From an uncultured Clostridia bacterium (GTDB taxonomy: Bacteria > Bacillota > Clostridia > TANB77 > CAG-508), in contig CAMMZC010000012.1 in NCBI GenBank assembly GCA_946529215.1, positions 1-59,290 on the forward strand: 59,290 nt of DNA. The letters run 5' to 3'. The translations under genes were made by a program, and so were the position numbers. Of this stretch, positions 7,934 to 16,454 are shown in pieces (position 1 is the first letter of the stretch; each line of letters starts with the position of its first letter). The notes under the pieces were generated by a model. It made no database searches and had not been told where the DNA came from. It was given only the letters and a program-made list of their open reading frames with translations.

Positions 7934-9286
7934 ATGAAAGATCAAATGAATAAGAAAAAGCACCCTATATTAAAAGGAATTTTAAGATTCTTTTTAATAT
8001 TAATAATAATAATTGTATTATTTGTAGGTGGATTTATAGGATATAGTACATTTAAAAATGGCTGGGGACTTCAAGGAATGATAAAAACTATGGTAGGGTC
8101 AACTGTAAAAAATCCAGAAGAATTAGGAAATTTACAAGTATTAATATTAGGAGTAAGTGAAGATATTTCAACACCACTTACTGATACAATAATGGTAGCA
8201 TCATACAACCCTGCATCACAAAAAGCTACGTTGCTTTCAATTCCAAGAGATACATTTGTAGGAACAAGTAAATTAAGAGCAGATTCATATGATAAGATAA
8301 ATGCAATTTATCAAAAAGAAGGAGCAGAAGGCACATTAAAAAAAGTTAATGCTTTAACAGGGTTAGACCTTAAATACTATGTTGTTATAAGTAATAATGC
8401 ATTAGTTGAACTTGTTGATGAAATTGGTGGAGTAGAGTTCGATGTTCCAATAGATATGCATTATACAAGTAATAGACAGGGTCTACACATTAACCTGAAA
8501 AAGGGAAAACAAAAACTTAATGGTGAACAGGCAGAAGGACTTGTAAGATTTAGAAAAAGTAATTCAAATACTACATATCCTGCAGAATATGGAAATGACG
8601 ATTTTGGAAGAATGAGAACTCAAAGAGATTTTATAAAAGCAGTTGCAAAACAAACTTTACAGGCAAAAAATATTACAAAAATTGGTGATTTGATAGATAT
8701 TGTAAAAAGAAATGTAAAAACCAATATCAAGGATTGGAATCAAGTTAAAGAATACATTCCTTATGCTGTAGAATTTAATACAGATAATCTTCAATCAGAA
8801 AATATTCCTGGAGATTCAACAAGAATTCCAGCAGGAACAGGATTATGGTTCTTCTTAGCAGATGAGACAAAAACAGAAGAGCTTGTAGAAGAGTTATTCA
8901 AAAATGAAGAAACAAAAGAAGAAAAAGAAGATGATGGAACAGATACCAACACTAGCACAAATTCTACATCAACAAATGAGACATCAAGTACAACATCAAG
9001 CTCAAAATCTAATAAATCGAAAATAAAGGTAGAAATTTTAAATGGAAGTGGAGACAGCAATCTTCTTACACAAGCAAAAAATGCATTAAAACAAGAAGGA
9101 TACAATGTATATAAAACAGGAAAAACTTCTACTACACAAGTTACAACAATAATTAATAAATCAAAATTATCAGAAAATGAAATATCAGATTTAAAATCAA
9201 CACTTGGCACAGGAGTTGTTTCATCAAGTTCTGCAACAAGTAAAGTTGATGTAACAATAATCTTAGGTAAGGATTATAAAAAATAA
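7934..9286 (+). CDS. LytR-CpsA-Psr (LCP) family cell-wall glycopolymer ligase
   Basis: A 450-residue protein: a short basic cytoplasmic end, a membrane span (~14-35), the LCP domain (~70-290) with TDTIMVASYNPASQKATLLSIPRDT and RMRTQRDFIKAV, an Asp/Glu/Thr/Ser-rich linker (~320-365), and a C-terminal LytR_C domain (VEILNGSGDSNLLTQAK onward). LCP enzymes move undecaprenyl-linked teichoic acid or capsule polymers onto peptidoglycan outside the membrane. The conserved Arg and Asp residues that hold the lipid pyrophosphate are present. It has its own promoter at 7866-7894. Confidence 0.92.
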   Translation: MKDQMNKKKHPILKGILRFFLILIIIIVLFVGGFIGYSTFKNGWGLQGMIKTMVGSTVKNPEELGNLQVLILGVSEDISTPLTDTIMVASYNPASQKATLLSIPRDTFVGTSKLRADSYDKINAIYQKEGAEGTLKKVNALTGLDLKYYVVISNNALVELVDEIGGVEFDVPIDMHYTSNRQGLHINLKKGKQKLNGEQAEGLVRFRKSNSNTTYPAEYGNDDFGRMRTQRDFIKAVAKQTLQAKNITKIGDLIDIVKRNVKTNIKDWNQVKEYIPYAVEFNTDNLQSENIPGDSTRIPAGTGLWFFLADETKTEELVEELFKNEETKEEKEDDGTDTNTSTNSTSTNETSSTTSSSKSNKSKIKVEILNGSGDSNLLTQAKNALKQEGYNVYKTGKTSTTQVTTIINKSKLSENEISDLKSTLGTGVVSSSSATSKVDVTIILGKDYKK

Positions 9287-9337
9287 GAATTATTAGCACA
9301 TCATATGTTTTTATTATTAACCGATATATGGTGTGCC

Positions 9338-9363
9338 AAAAAGGAGGCTAATTTGTAGCCTCC
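9338..9363 (-). terminator. terminator of the D,D-carboxypeptidase gene
   Basis: On the minus strand a GGAGGCTA-CAAAT-TAGCCTCC stem (9343-9363) is followed by five T (9338-9342). A second stem for the plus-strand LCP gene, with arms near GCACATCATAT and ATATGGTGTGC, lies at about 9297-9336. Confidence 0.8.
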
Positions 9364-9368
9364 AAACG

Positions 9369-10706
9369 TTATTTTTTCTTTAATTTTTTAAATATAATAA
9401 TAATTAGAATCACAAAAAGTATTAGTATTAGAACTAAAAATCCAACTATAATTGAAATTCTAAATAGGTTAATCTTGGTTTCATCTTTTTCTACATTATG
9501 TTCTGCAATTAAATTTGTTGTATAAGTTTGACCATCAATAGTGTAAATTGCTTTACCAAGTATTGCATTTTGAGCAATTGGAGCTGAAATTTGGCTATTT
9601 AATTGGATTTGTGGTATTATTTTTTCCGATGATCCTTTTTTTATAAGAGAAATTATATCATCTTGTAATAATAGATTTAAAGATTTAGTTTCTTCTGTTG
9701 CTCCTTGAACTTCAATTGTTTTTTGAGTAGAACCAGCTGTAGCAATTTTGGAAAAAGTAAAGTTTTCGTAAACATAATCATACAATGTTTTTGAGTCTAC
9801 GTATCTTGCACTACGTCTATTTTCAGTAAGAGAAGCTCCTAATACAACAGCAATAGTTTGTAAACCATTTTTATTACAAGCAGAAATTAAACAATTTTTA
9901 GCTTGTGATGTAAACCCTGTTTTTATTCCAATACATCCTGGATAATAGTATATAGAAGTATTAATTATTAAGTCATTTGTATTTTTGTAAACTCTTTCTC
10001 CACTTTTATTTGTTGCAGGAATAATACATTTTGGCATAGAAACAATTTTTCTAAAAGTAGCATTTCTCATACAATATCTTGCAATTTTAGCCATATCTTT
10101 TGCAGTAGTGTAATGGTTATCATCATGTAGTCCATTTGTTGTAACGAAATGAGTATTAGTACAACCTATTTCCTGCAATTTATTATTCATAAGATTAGCA
10201 AACTGTGGTATAGATCCAGAAATATATTCTGCTAAAACATTTGCTGCATCATTTGCAGAATGTACAAGTAAAACTTCTAGTAATTGTTCTATAGTAAGCT
10301 CTTCTCCTTCAATTAAATAAGCAGATGTATAACCTGATTTCATATCTGAAATTGCAGTTTTACTTACTTTAGTTTTATCTTGTAAATTTCCTTTTTCTAT
10401 AGCAAGTATTGCCGTTAAAATTTTTGTAGTACTTGCAGGATACATCTTCTGGTCTGAATTTTTTTCGTATAAAATTCTACCTGTTTTGTTTTCTATTATA
10501 ATAACCGCATTTGAGTAAATTGGTAAATTTGTATTTGTTACATTTTCTATATTTGATGTATTTGCTTCATTATTGTTATTTCCAATATTTGAATTGTTTT
10601 CTGTATTTGCTGCTTGAGTAATCTGTGCATAAGTTGCATTAAATATTGATATTAAAAAAACTATTATTATTACTAGAAATAGTTTTATTTGTCTATTTGT
10701 TTTCAC
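9369..10706 (-). CDS. serine-type D-Ala-D-Ala carboxypeptidase (peptidase S11)
   Basis: A 445-residue protein with the three penicillin-binding motifs: S-x-x-K in MYPASTTKILTAI, S-x-N in VHSANDAAN and K-T-G in GCIGIKTGFTSQ. An N-terminal signal/anchor (~7-27) and a C-terminal membrane span (~415-440) place it outside the membrane. It trims the terminal D-Ala from pentapeptides and so limits crosslinking. The GTG start is set by AAAGGAG. The C-terminal true transmembrane helix, rather than a short amphipathic anchor, resembles sporulation DacF/DacB-type enzymes. Its promoter is at 10739-10767. Confidence 0.92.
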   Translation of the reverse strand: MKTNRQIKLFLVIIIVFLISIFNATYAQITQAANTENNSNIGNNNNEANTSNIENVTNTNLPIYSNAVIIIENKTGRILYEKNSDQKMYPASTTKILTAILAIEKGNLQDKTKVSKTAISDMKSGYTSAYLIEGEELTIEQLLEVLLVHSANDAANVLAEYISGSIPQFANLMNNKLQEIGCTNTHFVTTNGLHDDNHYTTAKDMAKIARYCMRNATFRKIVSMPKCIIPATNKSGERVYKNTNDLIINTSIYYYPGCIGIKTGFTSQAKNCLISACNKNGLQTIAVVLGASLTENRRSARYVDSKTLYDYVYENFTFSKIATAGSTQKTIEVQGATEETKSLNLLLQDDIISLIKKGSSEKIIPQIQLNSQISAPIAQNAILGKAIYTIDGQTYTTNLIAEHNVEKDETKINLFRISIIVGFLVLILILFVILIIIIFKKLKKK

Positions 10707-10738
10707 TTTAATTTCTCCTTTTAAAAGTACATAAGAAT

Positions 10739-10767
10739 ACTATACTCTATTAAAGAAAAAAAAGCAA
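10739..10767 (-). promoter_or_regulatory. promoter of the D,D-carboxypeptidase gene
   Basis: On the minus strand TTGCTT (10767-10762), a 17-base spacer and TATAGT (10744-10739). Confidence 0.65.
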
Positions 10768-10784
10768 GAGTTTTAAAAAAATTA

Positions 10785-10818
10785 AGGTTCTTTTTTCCTC
10801 TGGCCTAAAAAGGAACCT
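10785..10818. repeat. stem-loop of the TTTTTTCCTC...AAAAAGGA repeat type
   Basis: AGGTTCTTTTTT and AAAAAGGAACCT pair perfectly apart from one bulged base around a CCTCTGGCCT loop. The loop and flanks resemble the repeats at 25780-25810, 51342-51399 and 56744-56790. It lies just upstream of comEA. Confidence 0.55.
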
Positions 10819-10835
10819 AGAAAGAAGGTATAAAT

Positions 10836-11552
10836 ATGATAGAATTTTTAAAACAAAGAAAAATAGTTATAATTATAGCAATTTTTGTAATTATATTGGT
10901 AGGATGGAAAATATATGATTCAAAGAATTATGAGGGAGTAAATTCTGACGATATATTAGCTTCAGGCTCAAAAGAAAGTACAAATGGAAATTCACAAAAC
11001 AATGAAAAAGTAAAAAATGAAGATGAGGAGGAAGAGATGATGGCTGTTCATATAACAGGAGAGGTGAAAAATCCAGGAGTTGTTAAAGTAAAGCAAGGAA
11101 GTAGAATTGAAGATATTATTGAAGCAGCAGGTGGATTAACAGAAAATGCTGATATTACAGATGTTAACCTAGCTTATGTAGTTGAAGATGGGATGAAAAT
11201 ACGTATTCCAAGTAATGATGAAGAAGAGCTAAGCAAAGAAAATGGTGGAGAAAATGGACAAGAACAAAATACAAAAAATGAATATATAACTCAAGATAGT
11301 GGAAAAGGAGTTATTCTTTCTGAAGAAAGTGGTGAAAACTTTAGTTCAACAGAAAACACAGTAATAAATATTAATACAGCAAATGAGACTGAGCTAGAAG
11401 AATTACCAGGAATTGGCCCTTCACTTGCTAGCAGGATTATTGAGCACAGAAATAAAAATGGAAAATTTAAAGATATAGAAGATATAAAAAATGTTACAGG
11501 AATTGGTGATAGTAAGTTTGAGAAGATAAAAAGTTTGATTAAAGTGAAATAA
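10836..11552 (+). CDS. comEA: ComEA family DNA-binding competence protein
   Basis: A 238-residue protein: an N-terminal membrane anchor (~8-25), an acidic linker, an SLBB domain (~70-125; VHITGEVKNPGVVKVKQGSR), a second linker and a C-terminal double helix-hairpin-helix domain (~175-238; ININTANETELEELPGIGPS and VTGIGDSKFEKIK). ComEA binds double-stranded DNA outside the membrane during natural transformation; the SLBB plus HhH architecture is typical in Firmicutes. No comEB/comEC follows here, so the DNA channel must be encoded elsewhere if the system works. Confidence 0.9.
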   Translation: MIEFLKQRKIVIIIAIFVIILVGWKIYDSKNYEGVNSDDILASGSKESTNGNSQNNEKVKNEDEEEEMMAVHITGEVKNPGVVKVKQGSRIEDIIEAAGGLTENADITDVNLAYVVEDGMKIRIPSNDEEELSKENGGENGQEQNTKNEYITQDSGKGVILSEESGENFSSTENTVININTANETELEELPGIGPSLASRIIEHRNKNGKFKDIEDIKNVTGIGDSKFEKIKSLIKVK

Positions 11553-11561
11553 CATAAGATA

Positions 11562-11607
11562 AAGGAGCGTTACAATTATTAAAAAATAGTTGTATGCTCC
11601 TGTATTT
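11562..11607. terminator. bidirectional terminator between comEA and tmk
   Basis: Arms AGGAGCGTTACAA (11563-11575) and TTGTATGCTCCT (11590-11601) pair. A T-rich tract follows on the plus strand (TATTTTT), and an AT-rich tract lies on the minus side. The genes converge here. Confidence 0.7.
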
Positions 11608-12282
11608 TTAAATATATTTTTCAACTTCTGCATAGATTTCTTCATGAATATCTTCAATTGTTCTTATTTTACCATCTTTAACACATTTAATTTCACACCA
11701 ATCATATTTATCAACCAATGAGCAAGCTGCTTCATAGCTATCTTTAAGGTGATTTGCATCACTTTCGTGAATGTCTTTTGTTTGATTATGTGTAAATTTA
11801 TTTTCTCTATTTTTCATTAATTTAATTGCATATTCTGTTGGCATATTTAAGAAAAATGTTCTTGTAGGCTTAGGTAAACCATAAAGATTAAACTCAAAAT
11901 CTAAAAGCCAATCCAAAAACTTTTGCCTTTCTACCGGATCTTTTATTTTCCCTGTTTGATGAACCATGTTTGCAGTTGTGTATCTATCTGCTAAAATAAT
12001 TCCACCATTGTTATAATATTCCTCTAAACCTTCAGTTTTAAATGTAGCATATCTATCTGCTGCATAAAAAGTTGAAGCAATATATGCACTTATATCTTTT
12101 GCATTTTTTCCAAATTCACCTGACAAATACATTTTTACAAGTGAAGATGATGGACTATCATAATTTGGAAAGCTTATAGTTCTAAAATCTATTCCATCAG
12201 CTTTTAACCTTTCACATAGTTTGTTAAATTGTGTTTGTTTTCCACTTCCATCTGTTCCTTCAATTGCAAATAATTTTCCCAT
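11608..12282 (-). CDS. tmk: thymidylate kinase (dTMP kinase)
   Basis: A 224-residue P-loop kinase opening MGKLFAIEGTDGSGKQTQ; the GTDGSGK loop and the downstream ADRYTTANMVHQ and FPNY segments are thymidylate-kinase signatures. It phosphorylates dTMP to dTDP in the cytoplasm. The LID region (KNRENKFTHNQTKDIHESD) is the longer, eukaryote-like type seen in some Firmicutes. The start follows AAAGGGATG at 12 bases. Its promoter is on the minus strand at 12347-12375. Confidence 0.9.
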   Translation of the reverse strand: MGKLFAIEGTDGSGKQTQFNKLCERLKADGIDFRTISFPNYDSPSSSLVKMYLSGEFGKNAKDISAYIASTFYAADRYATFKTEGLEEYYNNGGIILADRYTTANMVHQTGKIKDPVERQKFLDWLLDFEFNLYGLPKPTRTFFLNMPTEYAIKLMKNRENKFTHNQTKDIHESDANHLKDSYEAACSLVDKYDWCEIKCVKDGKIRTIEDIHEEIYAEVEKYI

Positions 12283-12346
12283 TTTTATTACATCCCTTTC
12301 TATGAATATTTTTTGCTAAAAATATATTACAAGTTTTATTTTTTTC

Positions 12347-12375
12347 ATTATATATGTTTTGCAAAAATTTTGCAA
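12347..12375 (-). promoter_or_regulatory. promoter of tmk
   Basis: Minus strand TTGCAA (12375-12370), a 17-base spacer and TATAAT (12352-12347). Confidence 0.7.
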
Positions 12376-12423
12376 TAGATAAAAATAAAATTCAAAAATT
12401 TTGGCTTTTTATGTAAATATCAT

Positions 12424-12451
12424 TGACTTTTTGACAAAATCGTTATATATT
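12424..12451 (+). promoter_or_regulatory. promoter of minD
   Basis: TTGACT (12424-12429), a 16-base spacer and TATATT (12446-12451); an overlapping TTGACA begins at 12431. The promoter lies immediately before minD, so the min genes are transcribed without a minC. Confidence 0.6.
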
Positions 12452-12492
12452 ATATATGTTAGAAATTTCAAAAATCCTAAGGAGGAGAAATA

Positions 12493-13287
12493 ATGGGAGA
12501 AGTTATAGTTATTACATCAGGCAAAGGTGGAGTAGGAAAAACAACAACGACAGCAAATTTAGGATCAAGTTTAGCATTAGAAGGAAAAAAAGTAGTTCTA
12601 ATCGATACAGACATTGGACTAAGAAACTTAGATGTTGTAATGGGATTAGAAAACAGAATTGTTTATGACATTGTAGATGTTGTTGAGGAAAAATGCAAAT
12701 TGAGACAAGCATTAATTAAAGATAAAAGATTTAAAGAATTATACCTACTACCAGCCGCACAAACACGAGATAAATCAGCAGTAAATGAAGAACAAATGAA
12801 AGAACTTACAGATAAACTTAAAAAAGAATTTGACTATATCTTAGTAGACTGTCCTGCAGGAATAGAGCAAGGATTTAAAAATGCAATAGCAGGAGCTGAT
12901 AGAGCAATAGTAGTAACTACAGCAGAAATTTCATCAATAAGAGATGCAGACAGAATTATAGGATTATTGGAGTCAGCAGAAATAAAAAATCCAGAATTAG
13001 TTGTTAATAGAATTAGACCCAATATGGTAAAAAAAGGCGAGATGATGGATGTTGACGATATTGTAGACTTACTTTCAATTGATTTAATTGGTGTAGTTCC
13101 AGATGATGAGTACATAATTACACAAACAAATAAAGGAGAGCCAGTTATTCAAAATAAAAAAGCTCCATCAGGAAAAGCATATTTAGAAATTGCTAAAAGA
13201 GTATTAGGAGAAGACATTGAAATTACAATACCAGGCAGAGAAAAAGGATTATGGGCAAAAATTAAAGGATTTTTTAAAAAAGGATAA
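12493..13287 (+). CDS. minD: septum site-determining ATPase MinD
   Basis: A 264-residue MinD with the deviant Walker A loop GKGGVGKTTTTAN, the DTDIGLRNLDVVMGLENR segment and DCPAGIEQGF (Walker B region). The C-terminal amphipathic membrane-targeting helix GLWAKIKGFFKKG is intact. MinD binds the membrane as an ATP dimer and helps place the division septum. The start follows AAGGAGGAG. minE lies 84 bases downstream and rodA after it. The usual upstream minC is missing. Confidence 0.96.
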   Translation: MGEVIVITSGKGGVGKTTTTANLGSSLALEGKKVVLIDTDIGLRNLDVVMGLENRIVYDIVDVVEEKCKLRQALIKDKRFKELYLLPAAQTRDKSAVNEEQMKELTDKLKKEFDYILVDCPAGIEQGFKNAIAGADRAIVVTTAEISSIRDADRIIGLLESAEIKNPELVVNRIRPNMVKKGEMMDVDDIVDLLSIDLIGVVPDDEYIITQTNKGEPVIQNKKAPSGKAYLEIAKRVLGEDIEITIPGREKGLWAKIKGFFKKG

Positions 13288-13371
13288 ATAATCTTTATAG
13301 AATTATCATTGTATTGGTGAAAAAAGCTAATAAAACAGAACTAAAAAGGATAAAAAATTGGAGGTAAATCA

Positions 13372-14043
13372 ATGTTTGAAAACATTATGAAATTATTCAA
13401 AAAGTCAAACAAAAAAGAAGCATTAGGCTCTAGTTCAAGAGATACTGCAAAAGAAAGATTACATTTGGTTTTAATGCAAGATAGAGCAAATGTATCTGCA
13501 GACTTTCTAGATTTAATGAGACAAGAAATAATTGAAGTTATAAAAAAATATATAGATATAGACGAATCAGCTTTAGATGTTAGACTTAAAAATCAAGCTA
13601 ATGAAGATGGAACTCAAGGGGCTCCTGTATTATATGCAAATATTCCTATATTAAATATAAAAGATGAAAATAAAAGGCTAAAAAAAGAATTAAATAAAGA
13701 AGATTCATCTAAAGAAAATGAAAAACAAGATGAAAAATCTGAAAAAGAAAAAAAGGAAAATTCAAGTAAAACAGAAAATAATTCTTGTAAAAAAGCAGAT
13801 AATAAAGAGAAAGCAAAAGAAGTAAATTCAAATTCATCAAAAACAGATAAATTTAAAGAAAATGAAGTAAAAAAGGTTAGTGAAGAAGAAGTTTCAGAAA
13901 AAGAAAAGAATATAAAAGAAGCTGAAAAAAGAGAAGAAACAAAATTAGAAGCAAAAACAAATGAAGAAGAACTAGAAAAACAAGAAGATGAAAAAATAGA
14001 AGAAGCAAAAAAGATAGTAGAAGAAGAAAATAAAGAAGGATAA
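13372..14043 (+). CDS. minE: MinE topological specificity factor with long charged tail
   Basis: Residues 1-~97 are a recognisable MinE: an N-terminal amphipathic MFENIMKLFKKS, the MinD-contacting ERLHLVLMQDRANVSADFL helix and the dimer domain ending ILNIK. MinE is normally 80-95 residues. Here a further ~125 residues follow, almost entirely Lys/Glu with Ser and Asn, likely a disordered or coiled-coil tail. MinE stimulates MinD ATP hydrolysis and drives its oscillation. The tail reads in frame with no sign of fusion to a known domain. The ribosome site is GGAGG. Confidence 0.9.
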   Translation: MFENIMKLFKKSNKKEALGSSSRDTAKERLHLVLMQDRANVSADFLDLMRQEIIEVIKKYIDIDESALDVRLKNQANEDGTQGAPVLYANIPILNIKDENKRLKKELNKEDSSKENEKQDEKSEKEKKENSSKTENNSCKKADNKEKAKEVNSNSSKTDKFKENEVKKVSEEEVSEKEKNIKEAEKREETKLEAKTNEEELEKQEDEKIEEAKKIVEEENKEG

Positions 14044-14178
14044 CAAAAATAATTGGCGGTATAGGAATGAATATCAAAAACAAATAACCAATAAAAATAA
14101 CAAAGATAAAAAATTAAAATTTGCAGGTGTGATTAACAAGTAAATTTTAATTATAAAATAATATAAAAGAGAGAAGAT

Positions 14179-15306
14179 ATGAGTAGAAATTTAAAAAATG
14201 TAGAGTGGTGGATATTAGTTTTAGCAATTCTGCTATGTATAGTAGGATTTGTTGCACTTTATTCTGCAACTCAATCAGATAATTTTGAATATTTAAGAAA
14301 GCAAATTATATGGTTTGTAGTTAGCTTGGTCATCATGATAATAGTATCTTTTATAGACTACAAAATATTAGTGAAAATTTCCCCTATTTTGTATGGATTG
14401 TCCTTATTATTGCTAGTTGCTGTATTATTTACGAAATCAATAAATGGTGCAAGTAGTTGGTTTAATATAGGTGGATTTTCATTACAACCAGGAGAAATTG
14501 CAAAAGCTACTGTAATTCTGTTTTTAGCTTATGTTATTGCGAGACTACAAATAAATGGAAAAGAAGAGATAAACAAAATTTGGAAATTAGCTATAGCTAT
14601 AGCAGTTGTAACAGTTCCAGTTTTACTTATTGTATTACAACCAGATTTTGGAACGGCAATGACATACATAGTTTCACTAATTATGGTACTTTTTGTATCA
14701 GGTCTAGATAAAAAATATATAATTGCTGCGGTAATTTTAGTTGTAGTTGCTGTGCCACTTATTTATCAATTTGTTTTACCAACACACGCAAAAACAAGAA
14801 TAGATGTATTTTTACACCCAGAATCAGATCCAAAAGGATCAGGATATAATATAATACAATCAAAACTTGCAATAGGTGCTGGAGAACTTACTGGTATGGG
14901 ACTTTTAAATGGAAACCAAACTCAACTTGGATATTTATCTCCAAAAACAACAGATTTTATTTATCCAGTAATAGGAGAAGAAATGGGATTTGTTGTGTCA
15001 GCTGCAGTTATTGTTGCTTATGTATTTTTAATTAACAAAATATTATATGTTGCAAAAACAGCAAGAGATGATTATGGCTCATATATTGCAGCAGGAATAG
15101 CTGGAATTTTCTTTTTTCATATGGCAGAAAACATTGGAATGACAATGGGACTTTTACCAATAACAGGTGTTCCACTATTATTTGTAAGTTATGGAGGAAG
15201 TTCATTACTTACAAGCTTTATATGTATTGGTTTATTATTAAATATTAGTGGTAACAGAAAAAAGACTATATATATGGCTAAAGGGTCTGACTATGGAAGT
15301 TTTTAA
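14179..15306 (+). CDS. rodA: SEDS peptidoglycan glycosyltransferase RodA
   Basis: A 375-residue polytopic protein (about 10 spans) of the FtsW/RodA/SpoVE family. WFNIGGFSLQPGEIAK, LQPDFGTAMTY and the C-terminal LLPITGVPLLFVSYGGSS are diagnostic; the last favours RodA over FtsW. It polymerises glycan strands from lipid II with a class B penicillin-binding protein for cell elongation. It follows minE, as in the minD-minE-rodA order common in Clostridia. The start follows AGAGAGAAG. Confidence 0.92.
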   Translation: MSRNLKNVEWWILVLAILLCIVGFVALYSATQSDNFEYLRKQIIWFVVSLVIMIIVSFIDYKILVKISPILYGLSLLLLVAVLFTKSINGASSWFNIGGFSLQPGEIAKATVILFLAYVIARLQINGKEEINKIWKLAIAIAVVTVPVLLIVLQPDFGTAMTYIVSLIMVLFVSGLDKKYIIAAVILVVVAVPLIYQFVLPTHAKTRIDVFLHPESDPKGSGYNIIQSKLAIGAGELTGMGLLNGNQTQLGYLSPKTTDFIYPVIGEEMGFVVSAAVIVAYVFLINKILYVAKTARDDYGSYIAAGIAGIFFFHMAENIGMTMGLLPITGVPLLFVSYGGSSLLTSFICIGLLLNISGNRKKTIYMAKGSDYGSF

Positions 15307-15423
15307 GCAATTTTGATCAAAGATTATTTGATTAATATAGTAAATTTTTCAATTTATGACTTAAGTCACTAACGCTCCGACGCATATATTTCAAAATTTA
15401 TATATTAATCAAAAGATTGCTAG
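15306..15423. repeat. long imperfect palindrome after rodA
   Basis: Arms run from about 15307 (AAGCAATTTTGAT...) to 15423 (...AAAAGATTGCTAG). The best-paired blocks are TTGATTAATATA with TATATTAATCAA and AAATTTTTCAA with TTCAAAATTT. The centre holds GTCACTAACGCTCCGACGC. It shares the fold-back design and the GTCAC and GCTCC core words with 5141-5270. It may also terminate rodA transcription. Confidence 0.55.
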
Positions 15424-15448
15424 AAAAAGAATTAATTTAGGTGATAAA

Positions 15449-16426
15449 ATGTATTTAAAAGAATTAAATATAGGTAATGTAAAGTGTAAAAATAATATAT
15501 TTTTAGCACCAATGGCAGGTATCACAGACCTGCCATTTAGGCTGATATGTGAGAAGTTTGAACCAGGACTAGTTGTTACAGAGATGGTAAGTAGCAAAGC
15601 TTTGCTATATAATGATGAAAAAACAAAAACATTGCTTAAAGTTGATGGAGAAAAGCGACCTATTTCTATGCAAATATTTGGAAGTGATGAAGAAGCAATG
15701 GCTTATGGAGCAAAATATGTTTCAAATATTGCAGATGTAGTTGATATAAATATGGGATGTCCTGCCCCAAAGGTTACAAAAAATGGAGATGGGAGCAAGC
15801 TTTTAACAGATTTAGAAAAGGCAGGAAAAGTAATTGAAGCAGTTGTAAAAAATTCTAAAGTTCCTGTTACTTTGAAGATAAGAACTGGTTGGGATAAAGA
15901 ACACATTGTAGCAACAGAAATTGCAAAAATTGCAGAAAGCCTAGGAGTATCGGCAATTGCAGTTCATGGTAGAACAAGAGACGAATATTACTCTGGAAAA
16001 GCAGATTTAGAAGAAATAAGAAAAGTAAAAGAAGCGGTAAATATTCCTGTTATAGGTAATGGCGATATCGTAGATGAAGAATCAGCTAAATCTATGTTTG
16101 AAAAAACAGGTGTAGATGGAATTATGATAGGAAGAGGAGCAATAGGGAATCCTTGGATTTTTCAAAAAATAAAATATTTTTTGAAAACAGGAGCAAAAAT
16201 GCCAGATGTTTCTTTAGAGGAAAGATTTTCAATAATAAAAGAACATTTTTTAATTGAAATTGCAGAAAAAGGTGAATACACAGGTATTAGAGAATTTAGG
16301 AAACATTTAGCATATTATTCAAAAGGATTACCAAATGCTTCTGAGTTTAGGAGTAAAATTAATATTCTAGAAAGTAAAGATGATGTTATAAAAGAATTAG
16401 ATGAGTATTTAAATCAGCTTTTATAA
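15449..16426 (+). CDS. dusB: tRNA-dihydrouridine synthase (DusB type)
   Basis: A 325-residue FMN TIM-barrel enzyme. Signatures in order: APMAGITDLPFR (FMN), MQIFGSDEEAM, NMGCPAPKVTKNGDGS (the catalytic Cys of the MGCP loop), KIRTGW, AVHGRTRDEYYSGKADL, GNGDI and MIGRGAIGNPWIF. It reduces specific uridines in the tRNA D-loop. Length is normal. The start follows TTTAGGTGAT. It is 28 bases upstream of the unknown gene at 16455. Confidence 0.95.
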   Translation: MYLKELNIGNVKCKNNIFLAPMAGITDLPFRLICEKFEPGLVVTEMVSSKALLYNDEKTKTLLKVDGEKRPISMQIFGSDEEAMAYGAKYVSNIADVVDINMGCPAPKVTKNGDGSKLLTDLEKAGKVIEAVVKNSKVPVTLKIRTGWDKEHIVATEIAKIAESLGVSAIAVHGRTRDEYYSGKADLEEIRKVKEAVNIPVIGNGDIVDEESAKSMFEKTGVDGIMIGRGAIGNPWIFQKIKYFLKTGAKMPDVSLEERFSIIKEHFLIEIAEKGEYTGIREFRKHLAYYSKGLPNASEFRSKINILESKDDVIKELDEYLNQLL

Positions 16427-16454
16427 GGAATACTTTGAATTTAGGAGGATTAAA

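Noticed and set aside
8791..9210. A 139-codon minus-strand frame within the LCP gene.
   Set aside because: It is antisense to the Ser/Thr-rich linker and LytR_C domain, with no ribosome site and no family resemblance.
11421..11657. A 78-codon minus-strand frame between comEA and tmk.
   Set aside because: It spans the bidirectional terminator and the end of comEA, with no ribosome site.
12456..12668. A 70-codon plus-strand frame overlapping the start of minD, very Arg/Ser/Asn rich.
   Set aside because: It is the shifted frame of minD, whose P-loop and ribosome site are clear.
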